This document shows, in pieces, positions 33,824-41,091 of a stretch of DNA of 64,000 bases. The DNA comes from JACJYC01 sp964558465 (GTDB lineage Bacteria; Bacteroidota; Bacteroidia; Chitinophagales; Saprospiraceae): NCBI GenBank assembly GCA_964558465.1, contig CAZLEF010000011.1, forward strand, positions 41,109-105,108, written 5' to 3'. Under the pieces are notes generated by a model. That model saw only the letters and a list, made by a program, of their open reading frames with translations, ran no database searches and was not told the DNA's origin. A program made the position numbers and the translations under genes. Every line of letters begins with the position of its first letter. The first letter of the stretch is position 1.

Positions 33824-34540
33824 CCCCACCTGACTGGAGGGCAGAACGAGGCGGAAACCGAAGATGTCGACGCGGGACCCCGGATCGCCGGTGATGCGGA
33901 ACGAGACACGGCAGTTCCTCGGATCGTGGTACCAGGAGCCGCCCCTAAGCCCTCGGCGAGCATTCTTGTCTTTCTGATCCACCCAAGCGGAACCATCTGC
34001 CGGCGCCCCTTCATAATTATCATGCCAATGGTCTTCCACCCATTCCCATACATTCCCGCTCATATCGTACAGTCCCAGTTCATTCGGGTCTTTCTGCCCA
34101 ACGACCTTGGTTTCTCTGTGACTGATGTCGATGTACCAACCCACCTCCTTGAGTTTATCGCTGCCGGCGTATTTGTAGCGCCCCCTACCCCCTCGCGCCG
34201 CGTATTCCCATTCCGCTTCGGTGGGCAGGCGGTAGGTCTGGCCTATTTGGGCATTCAGTTTTTGGATGAATTTCCGGGTATCGCGCCAGGATACCTGTTC
34301 GACCGGCCGGTCGGGGCCTTTGAAACTGGAAGGATTATCGCCCATGACGGCTACCCATAAGGCCTGCGTCACCGGGTATTTGCCCATATAGAAGGCGGGT
34401 ACTTTTACCTGGTGGACGGGTTTTTCGTCATCGAAGGCTTCATCATCCTGGCCACCCATGCGGAATTCGCCGCCTTCGATGGGGATCATTTCGAAGGAGG
34501 GGCCGGAGGGTAGCGTTTCGGTATGGATGGGTTTGGGCAT
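33821..34540 (-). CDS. FGE-sulfatase domain protein A (candidate DGR variable protein)
   Basis: The product has 239 aa and one formylglycine-generating-enzyme/SUMF1-like domain, a C-type-lectin fold (MIPIEGGEFRMGG, YMGKYPVTQALWVAVMGDNPS, YRLPTEAEWEYAARGG, GLYDMSGNVWEWVED, RGGSWYHDPRNCRV, GFRLVLPS). No signal peptide, so cytoplasmic. The oxidase cysteines of true FGE are not evident, arguing for a binding role. Its last 40 codons pair with protein B as an invariant scaffold with scattered replacements confined mainly to NNC codons (33860-33931), the mark of adenine-directed diversification. It starts 39 nt after the LRR-Roc-COR-TIR gene and is followed by the EAD-TIR gene. Confidence 0.85.
   Translation of the reverse strand: MPKPIHTETLPSGPSFEMIPIEGGEFRMGGQDDEAFDDEKPVHQVKVPAFYMGKYPVTQALWVAVMGDNPSSFKGPDRPVEQVSWRDTRKFIQKLNAQIGQTYRLPTEAEWEYAARGGRGRYKYAGSDKLKEVGWYIDISHRETKVVGQKDPNELGLYDMSGNVWEWVEDHWHDNYEGAPADGSAWVDQKDKNARRGLRGGSWYHDPRNCRVSFRITGDPGSRVDIFGFRLVLPSSQVG
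33860..33931 (-). other. candidate DGR variable region of FGE-A
   Basis: This spans the 24 codons between the Trp of GGSW and the Gly of GFRLV. Compared with FGE-B, 14 codons differ in amino acid; in 13 both versions end in C and differ only at positions 1-2 (for example TAC/CTC, AAC/CTC, ATC/TAC, GGC/TAC). The rest (CCG, AGG, TGC, GTC, TCG, CCG, GGG) are unchanged. That is what random replacement of A in AAC template codons gives. Confidence 0.7.
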
Positions 34541-34579
34541 TGTTCCGTATTTTCATTCAAAGGCGGGGAACAGATCAAA

Positions 34580-37297
34580 TCAATCTTTCGCAGGTTCAGT
34601 AAGCACCTTTTTTATTCCATTCACAACCGTCAGCCAGGCCTCGTCGCGATCTTCAAAGGAGGTAATGGTTTTGCCTTTAACCGGTAAATAATTCAATTTA
34701 CCAAAGGGCATATCTTCCCAATCCGTCGCTCTGAGAATAACCGGAATAATAATTGTTCCACCCTCCTCATACCTGCGAATGGCTTCTTTGATCTCCACTT
34801 CCTGGATATATTTGGTTGCCATAAAGTCAGCGCTAACCAGAAGAAGGATGATGTCCGCTGAAACAAGCGCTTCTTTTACTTTTTCATCCCATTCTTCCCC
34901 CGGGCGAATATCGTGATCATCCCAAGGTTGTATCACATTACGGAGTTGTAAACTGGATAAATGTTTTTTAAATTCTTCCAGCATATCCCGATCGTGTTTG
35001 GAGTAGGAGAAAAAGATTTTTTTCGGGCGATTTATCTTACTTTGTTTTTCAAAAAACAAGTCGAAATCATTTACAGCAACAGGCGTATGGCCGTCAACAG
35101 TCATCATTTTGGTATTTTCCAGTTTTTGGGCATTCTCGAGTGCTTGCCAGGAAACAAAAAGGCGGCCATCCAGGGATATTTCGGCATTGGCTTTTTTGCT
35201 CAGTTCAACAAATGCCTGGCAAACCTCTCTCATCAGATTGTTGCTTTTTTCATGGTCGTGGGAATACACGGAGAGGCTGCGGTCGTTCTCCTGGTATTTG
35301 ACCACACATTTTGCCTTTTCCTGATTGGTAAAATAGATCCCGTTTTTCCAGTATGATTTTCTGGAAAACGGCCCATATCTGGATAAAAAATTGACCATCA
35401 CATTGTCCGGCATGAATTTGGGGAAACGGAATACAAAACGCAGACCGAGTTCTTCAAATATGCCTTCAAAAAATATTTTGGCCTCACCTTCGAGTTCGTC
35501 AGGCAAATACTGGGGCGCAACAAACACCCGCTGACCGTCCTCTTCCTCCTGAAAAACCAGTTCAAAACTTTTTAACAACTCCAGAAAACGTTCGCGATCA
35601 TTTTGGTTATAGTCTGTCAAAATTTCATTCAGATAGTCGCCGTCCAGCCTCCCTTTTTTTTCCCGAAGGTCATTGTTGATCAACCGGTAAACCTGCCGGG
35701 TAAGCCAATTGGGATCGATATAAACCACCTCTTTCAGCAGGGAGACGTTGCCGAAATAGACGATCACGCCGGTTTTTCTCAAATAATCGAGAACCGAATT
35801 TTCGCCACCCTCAGTGATCTTAGCCTGACGGCAAACTTCAAAGAATTTGTCCAAAGTGATCCAAGGTTTTTCCTCCCGCAGCGTTTCCATCTCATCGATC
35901 ACATTTTGGTAAGTCTCCGGGAATTCCTCCCCGAACATGGGGATGGCGTCATTTATTTTTTGGGTGATCTTGTCTTTCAATTTTGTTAAACCATAATCCT
36001 TTGCAGCGCTGAAATCAAGGCATTCTGCCAGGTAGGGTTCTTTTTTGAATTCAACCTGATTGATGAAAGTCTCAATGCCGTCGGTATGGGTTTGCACCAT
36101 CAATATCGGGCTGTTTTTGCCATGCAACCGGATATTTTCCAGCCAGTATTCAGAGGATTGCCATTTTTCATCAAAAGGCAGGATGTTTTTTTCCTTTTGC
36201 CGGTACGGCAGCACATTTTTTTTATCTGTCCATGCCAGAATATAAAGCGCGTCTTCCGTGAGGAAAAACTGATGGGTTGCATAAAAGATCTCCTGCCCTC
36301 CAAAATCCCAGACATTGCCTTGCAGGGTTTCCGTTTTTATTTCCGGGAGGTTATTTTCATCGAGGATTCCGAGTTGAACACCGTGGGTGAACGGTTCCTG
36401 TTCGTTAAAAGGTTCACCTTTCAGCCTCCGAAACATGGAGGTCTTCCCCACCCGTCCGTTGCCTACAATGATGATCTTGACCCGGTCATTGACCAAAGTC
36501 CCTTTTTGGAATTCCCGTAAATAATCCCGGATCTTTTCAAAAGCGTTATCACGTTCGGACTCCGGTATCACCGCTTTAGGGATCCCGGGAAGGGGATTAT
36601 TGTGAAGATAGAGCGTCTCCAGTTGTTTCATTTCCAATAAATTCCCCGGCAACTCTTCCAATTGGTTGTTCCGCAAATGCAGGGTTTTTAATGCCTTCAA
36701 TTTGGAGGGAAGTTGAAGTTTCCGGATTGAATTGTCATTCAGGTATAGAAACGTCAATTTTCCAAATTCGCCCGGCAAGGAAAGGGTTTCCAACTGGTTT
36801 TGACTCAGATCGAGGCTAATAAGGTCAGCGAAATTTCCTTCAATGGAAATCGTTTTCAGTTGATTCTTGCGCAGGTCCAGTTTTTTGAGCCGCTCTAACC
36901 CCGGATTTAACCGGATCTTTTCTATTGCGCATTCCTCCAGGTACAATTCCTCCAACTCCGGCATTTTTTCCGGGAAGATTACCTCCTGAAGGGTTTTGTT
37001 TTCCGATAGATTGAGGTATTTCAACCCGGTCATTTCATTGGGAAGAAGGACTTTGGTCAGTTGGTTTTCGCTCAGATTCAAGGCTTTCAAACGGAGCAGC
37101 GCCGGGTCGGGAAGGAAGGTAATTTGTTGATCGGTTAACCGGTTGTTGCATAGATTCAACCCAATGATATTTCCATTTTCATCCCCGGCATAGGTATTTT
37201 TGGAGCGGAATTTCATCAATTCCCGGATGTCGTCGACAGGGGTCAAAGTCCGGCCGGTAGCGGCTTCTATGGTTTGGAGGATGGCGGGTTTTGGCAT
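34580..37297 (-). CDS. LRR-Roc-COR-TIR (ROCO family) protein
   Basis: The product has 905 aa. Residues ~45-250 hold about nine leucine-rich repeats (LKALNLSENQLTKVLLP, LKTLHLRNNQLEELPGN…). A Roc GTPase domain follows: P-loop GNGRVGKTS (~277-285), WDFGGQEIFYATHQ (G3), and THTDG in the G4 position. A COR region (~440-740) includes GVIVYFGNVSLLKEVVYIDPNWL. The C-terminal TIR (~755-900) has FFSYSKHDRDMLEEF, WDDHDIRPGEEWDE and VEIKEAIRRYEEGG, and matches the EAD-TIR protein closely. Such proteins couple sensing through LRR/GTPase modules to a TIR effector. It lies between the two FGE genes on the same strand. Confidence 0.92.
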   Translation of the reverse strand: MPKPAILQTIEAATGRTLTPVDDIRELMKFRSKNTYAGDENGNIIGLNLCNNRLTDQQITFLPDPALLRLKALNLSENQLTKVLLPNEMTGLKYLNLSENKTLQEVIFPEKMPELEELYLEECAIEKIRLNPGLERLKKLDLRKNQLKTISIEGNFADLISLDLSQNQLETLSLPGEFGKLTFLYLNDNSIRKLQLPSKLKALKTLHLRNNQLEELPGNLLEMKQLETLYLHNNPLPGIPKAVIPESERDNAFEKIRDYLREFQKGTLVNDRVKIIIVGNGRVGKTSMFRRLKGEPFNEQEPFTHGVQLGILDENNLPEIKTETLQGNVWDFGGQEIFYATHQFFLTEDALYILAWTDKKNVLPYRQKEKNILPFDEKWQSSEYWLENIRLHGKNSPILMVQTHTDGIETFINQVEFKKEPYLAECLDFSAAKDYGLTKLKDKITQKINDAIPMFGEEFPETYQNVIDEMETLREEKPWITLDKFFEVCRQAKITEGGENSVLDYLRKTGVIVYFGNVSLLKEVVYIDPNWLTRQVYRLINNDLREKKGRLDGDYLNEILTDYNQNDRERFLELLKSFELVFQEEEDGQRVFVAPQYLPDELEGEAKIFFEGIFEELGLRFVFRFPKFMPDNVMVNFLSRYGPFSRKSYWKNGIYFTNQEKAKCVVKYQENDRSLSVYSHDHEKSNNLMREVCQAFVELSKKANAEISLDGRLFVSWQALENAQKLENTKMMTVDGHTPVAVNDFDLFFEKQSKINRPKKIFFSYSKHDRDMLEEFKKHLSSLQLRNVIQPWDDHDIRPGEEWDEKVKEALVSADIILLLVSADFMATKYIQEVEIKEAIRRYEEGGTIIIPVILRATDWEDMPFGKLNYLPVKGKTITSFEDRDEAWLTVVNGIKKVLTEPAKD

Positions 37298-37513
37298 AGG
37301 TGATTAACTGGTTTTTAAATGTAAAACAGGCGGAGGGTCAGAACTCTGCCATTTTTCTCCCCAGCCTTGTCTGCTTCAATCCGGCCGGAGAAAATCCTTG
37401 ATTAAGTTTGCGCAATACGATTACCTTATGTTGATGAACGGTTTAAACGTAAAATTACGTTTTTTCTGAATTTTTTGGCATCTGTGCGGGTGGTAAACGC
37501 GACCAGGGGCAAG

Positions 37514-37533
37514 AACGGCCTCCCGCCGTTTCA
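37514..37533 (-). promoter_or_regulatory. stop-codon hairpin after FGE-B (candidate DGR homing structure)
   Basis: In gene sense TGAAACGGC, GGGAG, GCCGTT: a 6-bp stem (37514-37519 with 37525-37530) starting just inside the TGA. It is identical over the first 20 nt to the structure after FGE-A, then diverges, so the conserved stretch ends within the hairpin. The following gap to 37298 shows no gene. Confidence 0.5.
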
Positions 37534-38274
37534 TTCCAACTGAATGGAGGGCAAAACGAGGCGGAAGCCGACGGTGCCGTCGAGGACCCCCGGATCGTAG
37601 GAGTACCGGGACGAGACGCGGCAGAGCCTCGGGGAGTTGAGCCAGGAGCCGCCCCTAAGAACCCGGTATTCTCCCGATCCAGGCCCCTTCGGATTTTTCA
37701 CCGTCCCTTTTTTATGACATTCAGCATAATATTTCTCCCCCAGCCAATCCTCACACCATTCATAAACATTCCCGCTCATATCGTACAACCCCAACTCGTT
37801 TGCGTCTTTTTGCCCCACTGCCTTGGTTTCGCCATGACTGATGGCGTCGTACCAACCCACCTCCTTGAGTTTATCGCTGCCCGCGTATTGGTGTCGCCCC
37901 CTACCCCCTCGCGCCGCGTATTCCCATTCCGCTTCGGTGGGCAGGCGGTAACCCCAGCCCTTGAGGGCGTTCAGCTTTTGGATGAAGGCCTGGGTATCGT
38001 GCCAGGATACCCGTTCGACCGGCCGGTCGGGGCCTTTAAAGCGGGAAGGATTATCGCCCATGACGGCGGTCCATAAGGCCTGCGTCACCGGGTATTTGCC
38101 GATGTAAAAGGTATCTTGTTCCACTTTGTGGCGGGGTTTTTCCCGGTCCCAGGCATCGGGGTCTCCTTCATTGGCCCCCATATCGAAGGCCCCGCCCTGC
38201 ACAAGGATCATTTCGAAGGAAAGGATGGTTCCGTCGGGAAGCAGGAGGGATTCGGTGTAGGGTGAAACGGGCAT
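37531..38274 (-). CDS. FGE-sulfatase domain protein B (candidate DGR variable protein)
   Basis: The product has 247 aa and one FGE/SUMF1-like (C-type-lectin fold) domain, roughly two-thirds identical by eye to protein A, with long matching segments (YPVTQALW, AVMGDNPS, FKGPDRPVE, YRLPTEAEWEYAARGGRGR, YAGSDKLKEVGWY, ANELGLYDMSGNVYEW). No signal peptide. The C-terminal segment GGSWLNSPRLCRVSSRYSYD … GFRLVLPS differs from A almost only at positions expected for adenine mutagenesis (37570-37641). It is the first gene of the block: FGE-B, LRR-Roc-COR-TIR, FGE-A, EAD-TIR. A role as a diversified recognition subunit for the TIR proteins is inference. Confidence 0.85.
   Translation of the reverse strand: MPVSPYTESLLLPDGTILSFEMILVQGGAFDMGANEGDPDAWDREKPRHKVEQDTFYIGKYPVTQALWTAVMGDNPSRFKGPDRPVERVSWHDTQAFIQKLNALKGWGYRLPTEAEWEYAARGGRGRHQYAGSDKLKEVGWYDAISHGETKAVGQKDANELGLYDMSGNVYEWCEDWLGEKYYAECHKKGTVKNPKGPGSGEYRVLRGGSWLNSPRLCRVSSRYSYDPGVLDGTVGFRLVLPSIQLE
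37570..37641 (-). other. candidate DGR variable region of FGE-B
   Basis: This is the counterpart of 33860-33931 with identical codon spacing. Variable codons are CTC, AAC, TCC, CTC, TCC, TAC, TCC, TAC, GTC, CTC, GAC, GGC, ACC, GTC, all ending in C. One codon is still AAC, the likely template state. The flanking GC-rich 3' part (GFRLVLPS codons) is nearly identical to A. Confidence 0.7.
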
Positions 38275-38407
38275 TTAACGAGGAATTATGGTATTGACCT
38301 GGCCGGAAAAACTATCCAAAGATAAGGATTTTGTTGAAATAACGGTTGGCTGGCAAGCGGCGCCCTGGGGATGCGTGCCGCGCAAAAGGCGCGGTGGATG
38401 CGACCGG

Positions 38408-38521
38408 TCGGTCTCTCTCTCGCATCCTCGCATCCTCGCATCCTCGCATCTTCGCATCCTCGCATCCTCCCATCCTCCCATCCTCCCATCCTCAAATCCT
38501 CCCATCCTCGCATCCTCCCAT
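38408..38521. repeat. octamer array GAGGATNN between FGE-B and the four-helix gene
   Basis: In gene sense about 13 units of GAGGAT plus two variable bases (GC, GG, TT) run in tandem, with one GAAGATGC variant. It begins 8 nt after the stop of the four-helix-bundle gene. A second array of the same unit lies on that gene's other side, at 38966-39093. Confidence 0.9.
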
Positions 38522-38524
38522 CAA

Positions 38525-38890
38525 TCACTTCCGTCTCAACTGCGTTTCCCGCAAGGAGTTGATCTGATTTCCGATCCCCTCGATCAATGGCCTTTGTTCC
38601 AGTACTTCCGCTTCCTTCAGATAAAAAAGATCGGAAGCCAAAATCAATAAATTCAGGACTTCCATCAGACTGCCGAAGGCAATTTCGCTAAACCTCGCTT
38701 GTTCTTTCCCGGTCTGCCGGCTGGTTCCCTCGGCCAGGTTACAGTTGATGGAAATACAGGCTCGCCTGATTTGTTGGGTCATCCCATATTTTTCATCATC
38801 CGGAAATTTCCGGGAAATCCGGTAAACATTCCTGATCAATTGACGGCCTCTTTGCCATACTTCGAGTTTTTCAAAATAGTAAGCGCGCAT
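38525..38890 (-). CDS. four-helix-bundle protein (23S rRNA IVS / Avd-like superfamily)
   Basis: The product has 121 aa starting MRAYYFEKLEVWQRGRQL; the longer open frame upstream only reads through the octamer array. The pattern FEKLEVWQRGRQLIRNVYRI … FPDDEKYGMTQQIRRACISINCNLAEGTSR … RFSEIAFGSLMEVLNLLILA is the four-helix-bundle family first seen in 23S rRNA intervening sequences. The DGR accessory protein Avd belongs to the same structural superfamily, binding RNA and reverse transcriptase as a pentamer. Stand-alone members are common in Bacteroidota, so Avd function is only a possibility, raised by the two FGE genes with variable-region-like ends downstream. Confidence 0.85.
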   Translation of the reverse strand: MRAYYFEKLEVWQRGRQLIRNVYRISRKFPDDEKYGMTQQIRRACISINCNLAEGTSRQTGKEQARFSEIAFGSLMEVLNLLILASDLFYLKEAEVLEQRPLIEGIGNQINSLRETQLRRK

Positions 38891-38965
38891 GGTTATTATG
38901 GTTTTAAATGTTATTTCAGGTCCTTTTTTGAAGATTCGAACATTGGTTGATGGGAGGATTCGTTG

Positions 38966-39093
38966 TCGCATCCTCAAATCCTCAAATCCTCCCATCCTCA
39001 AATCCTCCCATCCTCCCATCCTCCCATCCTCCCATCCTCGCATCCTCGCATCCTCAAATCCTCAAATCCTCCCATCCTCCCATCCTCGCATAC
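38966..39093. repeat. octamer array GAGGATNN downstream of the aminotransferase gene
   Basis: In gene sense about 15 units GAGGATGG, GAGGATTT, GAGGATGC follow the aminotransferase TAG after a short GGGGTATGC spacer. Neighbouring units often share the same last two bases, as expected from slippage or stepwise duplication. Confidence 0.9.
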
Positions 39094-39096
39094 CCC

Positions 39097-40365
39097 CTAC
39101 CCCAACGCTCCCGCAAAAACCGCCAACCCCTCCTCAATTTCCTTCTCCGACACCACCAGCGGCGGTATCCACCGGATGGCGTTTTTGTAGCTTCCGCAAC
39201 TAAGGAGCAACAGGCGGTTGGCGACGCAGGCTTTCTGGACTTTGAGCATCCGGTCGGGGTCGGGGGAGCCGTCGGGTTTGGAGAATTCGACGGCCGCCAT
39301 CAGGCCGATGCCCCGGACGTCGCCCATTTCCGGGTGGGTTTTCCGGAGTTTGCGCAAGCCGTCGAGCAGTTGTTTACCTCGTTCGCGGGCGTTATTGACG
39401 AGCCCTTCGTCCCGGATCACATCGAGCGTGGCGCAGGCGGCCGCACTGGCGATGGCGCTGCCGCCGCCGTAGGTGCCGCCGTGGGAACCTGGCGTCCATT
39501 TGGACATCAGGGCTTCCGTTGTGGCGATGCCCGAGATCGGCAGACCGCTGCCCAGGCCTTTGGCCATGACGATGATATCCGGCACGATACCGGCATGTTC
39601 GAAACAGAAAAATTTGCCGGTGCGTCCGAACCCGGTTTGGACCTCATCCATGATCAGCAGGATGCCGTGTTGGTCGCAAATGCGGCGCAGGCGGCGCAGG
39701 AATTCCGGCGGGGCCGGCACATAACCGCCTTCGCCGAGTACGGGTTCGATGATCATGGCAGCCACTTCTTCCGGCGCAGCCTGGGTATGAAAGAGGTGCT
39801 TCAGTTGTTTTTCGCAAAAATCCACGGTTTCTTCCTCGCTCCAACCGTAAAAATAAGCATTCGGGAACGGCGCCACCACGATACCGGCGGGCAGGGGCTG
39901 ATAATTGGACCGGACCAGCGGGCGCGAAGTGGTCATGGCCATGGAGAGGTGGCTGCGGCCGTGGAATCCGCCCTGGAAAACGATGACCTCTTTCCGGCCG
40001 GTGGCGTACCGGGCGAGTTTGACGCAGGCTTCAGTAGCTTCCGTGCCGCTGTTGGCAAAGAAAAACCGGTTGATGCCGGCGGGCATGACCTCGGTCAGTT
40101 TGGCGGCCAGTTCCGCCGAACGCGGGTTGATCACGCAGTTCATCTGACCAAACAGCAGGCGGGAAGCCTGTTCCTGGATCTCTTTCACCACTCTTGGATG
40201 ACAGTGCCCCGTGCTGGTGACCCCGATGCCGGAAGTGAAATCGAGGTACCGGGCGCCATCTTCGTCATAAAGATAAACCCCTTCCCCGCGGACGGGCTGG
40301 AGCGTGGTGAGGTGGGTCCATGCGGGGGAGAGCAGGTCCAGGGAGGATTGGGTTGTGGTTGCCAT
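39097..40365 (-). CDS. class III PLP-dependent aminotransferase (4-aminobutyrate aminotransferase-like)
   Basis: The product has 422 aa from MATTTQSSLD; an in-frame ATG at 40389 is also possible. Class III fold: FFANSGTEATEACVKLAR (PLP phosphate loop), GGFHGRSHLSMAMT, IIEPVLGEGGYVPAP, LLIMDEVQTGFGRTGKFF (Asp binding the pyridine N) and DIIVMAKGLGSGLPI with the Schiff-base Lys. It closely resembles GABA/acetylornithine aminotransferases; the amino donor cannot be read. There is no biosynthetic operon around it, and repeat arrays flank it on both sides. Confidence 0.9.
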   Translation of the reverse strand: MATTTQSSLDLLSPAWTHLTTLQPVRGEGVYLYDEDGARYLDFTSGIGVTSTGHCHPRVVKEIQEQASRLLFGQMNCVINPRSAELAAKLTEVMPAGINRFFFANSGTEATEACVKLARYATGRKEVIVFQGGFHGRSHLSMAMTTSRPLVRSNYQPLPAGIVVAPFPNAYFYGWSEEETVDFCEKQLKHLFHTQAAPEEVAAMIIEPVLGEGGYVPAPPEFLRRLRRICDQHGILLIMDEVQTGFGRTGKFFCFEHAGIVPDIIVMAKGLGSGLPISGIATTEALMSKWTPGSHGGTYGGGSAIASAAACATLDVIRDEGLVNNARERGKQLLDGLRKLRKTHPEMGDVRGIGLMAAVEFSKPDGSPDPDRMLKVQKACVANRLLLLSCGSYKNAIRWIPPLVVSEKEIEEGLAVFAGALG

Positions 40366-40488
40366 TGGAATTACCGGATTGTGGATCAATGGGGCAAAGA
40401 TCAGAAAACATTCGGGAATTTGCGTTTTGCGTTTGCGGAACCTTCGAGTTTCAACGGAACACCTTCATGCTGAGCGCAGTCGAAGCAT

Positions 40489-40599
40489 CACCCAGTCTCC
40501 CAGTCTCCCAGTCTCCCAGTCTCCCAGTCACCCAGTCCCACAGTCTCCCAGTCACCCAGTCTCCCAGTCTCCCAGTCCCTCAGTCCCTCAGTCTCCACC
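40489..40599. repeat. octamer array GACTGGGA overlapping a stop codon
   Basis: In gene sense GACTGAGG, GACTGAGG, GACTGGGA (several), GACTGGGT, GACTGTGG and further GACTGGGA units run in tandem. The last Asp codon and TGA stop of the gene at 40588 (GAC TGA) are the first six bases of the first unit, so the array reaches into the coding sequence. The rest of 40366-40488 shows nothing clear. Confidence 0.85.
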
Positions 40600-40932
40600 C
40601 TCCAGCGCCTCCCAGTACTCCACCGCCCGGCGGGTATGGGGTATGCAGATCGAGCCGCCCACGAGGTTGGCAATGGCAAACACCTCAAATACCTCCGGGC
40701 GGGTGACCCCAAGCTCGTAACAAGTACCCAGATGGTACCGGATGCAGTCGTCGCAGCGCAAAACCATCGAGGCCACAAGCCCCAGCAATTCCTTGGTCTT
40801 TTTATCGAGCGCCCCGTCCTGGTAGGCGTTGGTATCCAGGTTGAAGAAGCGCTTCAGCACTTTGTTGTCTTCCGAGAGGATGCGCTCGTTCATTTTCGAG
40901 CGGTATTCGTTGAAGGATTGTACGATGGACAT
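40588..40932 (-). CDS. carboxymuconolactone decarboxylase / AhpD-like protein
   Basis: The product has 114 aa, all helical. The CMD-family redox motif is VLRCDDCIRYHLGTCYELG, with CxxC plus His as in AhpD-type peroxidase partners, preceded by LDKKTKELLGLVASM and followed by EVFEVFAIANLVGGS. Likely a small cytosolic thiol protein involved in peroxide or alkyl-hydroperoxide chemistry. The substrate is unknown. Its 3' end is embedded in the GACTGGGA array. Confidence 0.88.
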   Translation of the reverse strand: MSIVQSFNEYRSKMNERILSEDNKVLKRFFNLDTNAYQDGALDKKTKELLGLVASMVLRCDDCIRYHLGTCYELGVTRPEVFEVFAIANLVGGSICIPHTRRAVEYWEALEGGD

Positions 40933-40958
40933 GTTTTTGTTCCAAAGGTAAACTTTGA

Positions 40959-41034
40959 TGTTGATTCGTTGATTCGTTGATTCGTTGATTCGATCCCTTC
41001 AAATCAACGCATCAACACATCAACAAATCAACAA
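40959..41034. repeat. octamer array (GATTCGTT / ATCAACNN) between divergent genes
   Basis: Three GATTCGTT units are followed, after GATCCCTTCA, by ATCAACGC, ATCAACAC, ATCAACAA, ATCAAC. The two halves are partly complementary (GTTGATTC vs AATCAAC), giving an imperfect hairpin. ATCAACNN also occurs at 29592-29625. Confidence 0.75.
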
Positions 41035-41091
41035 CCTCCCCGTCGGAATTCCAATATTTTCCGTAAATTTAGGAGTTCACCTGAAGGAATA

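Noticed and set aside
32550..38890. DGR reverse transcriptase or template repeat within the window
   Set aside because: I looked for an RT-type frame with a YxDD-like core and for an AAC-rich noncoding copy of the variable region around the FGE genes and found neither. If the DGR exists, these parts lie outside the window.
38286..39043. Open frames reading RMRGCEDARMRGCEDA or WEDGRMGGWED
   Set aside because: These are translations of the GAGGATNN octamer array; three units make a 24-nt period that stays open by chance. The four-helix protein starts at 38890 instead.
38408..40599. CRISPR-like arrays
   Set aside because: The repeats are contiguous 8-mers without unique spacers, and no cas genes are present. 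They are simple degenerate tandem arrays.
40304..40720. Ser/Pro-repeat frame (SQSPSLPVSQ pattern) opposite the 40588 gene
   Set aside because: It is the translation of the GACTGGGA array read on the other strand, and the minus-strand CMD-family gene explains the region.
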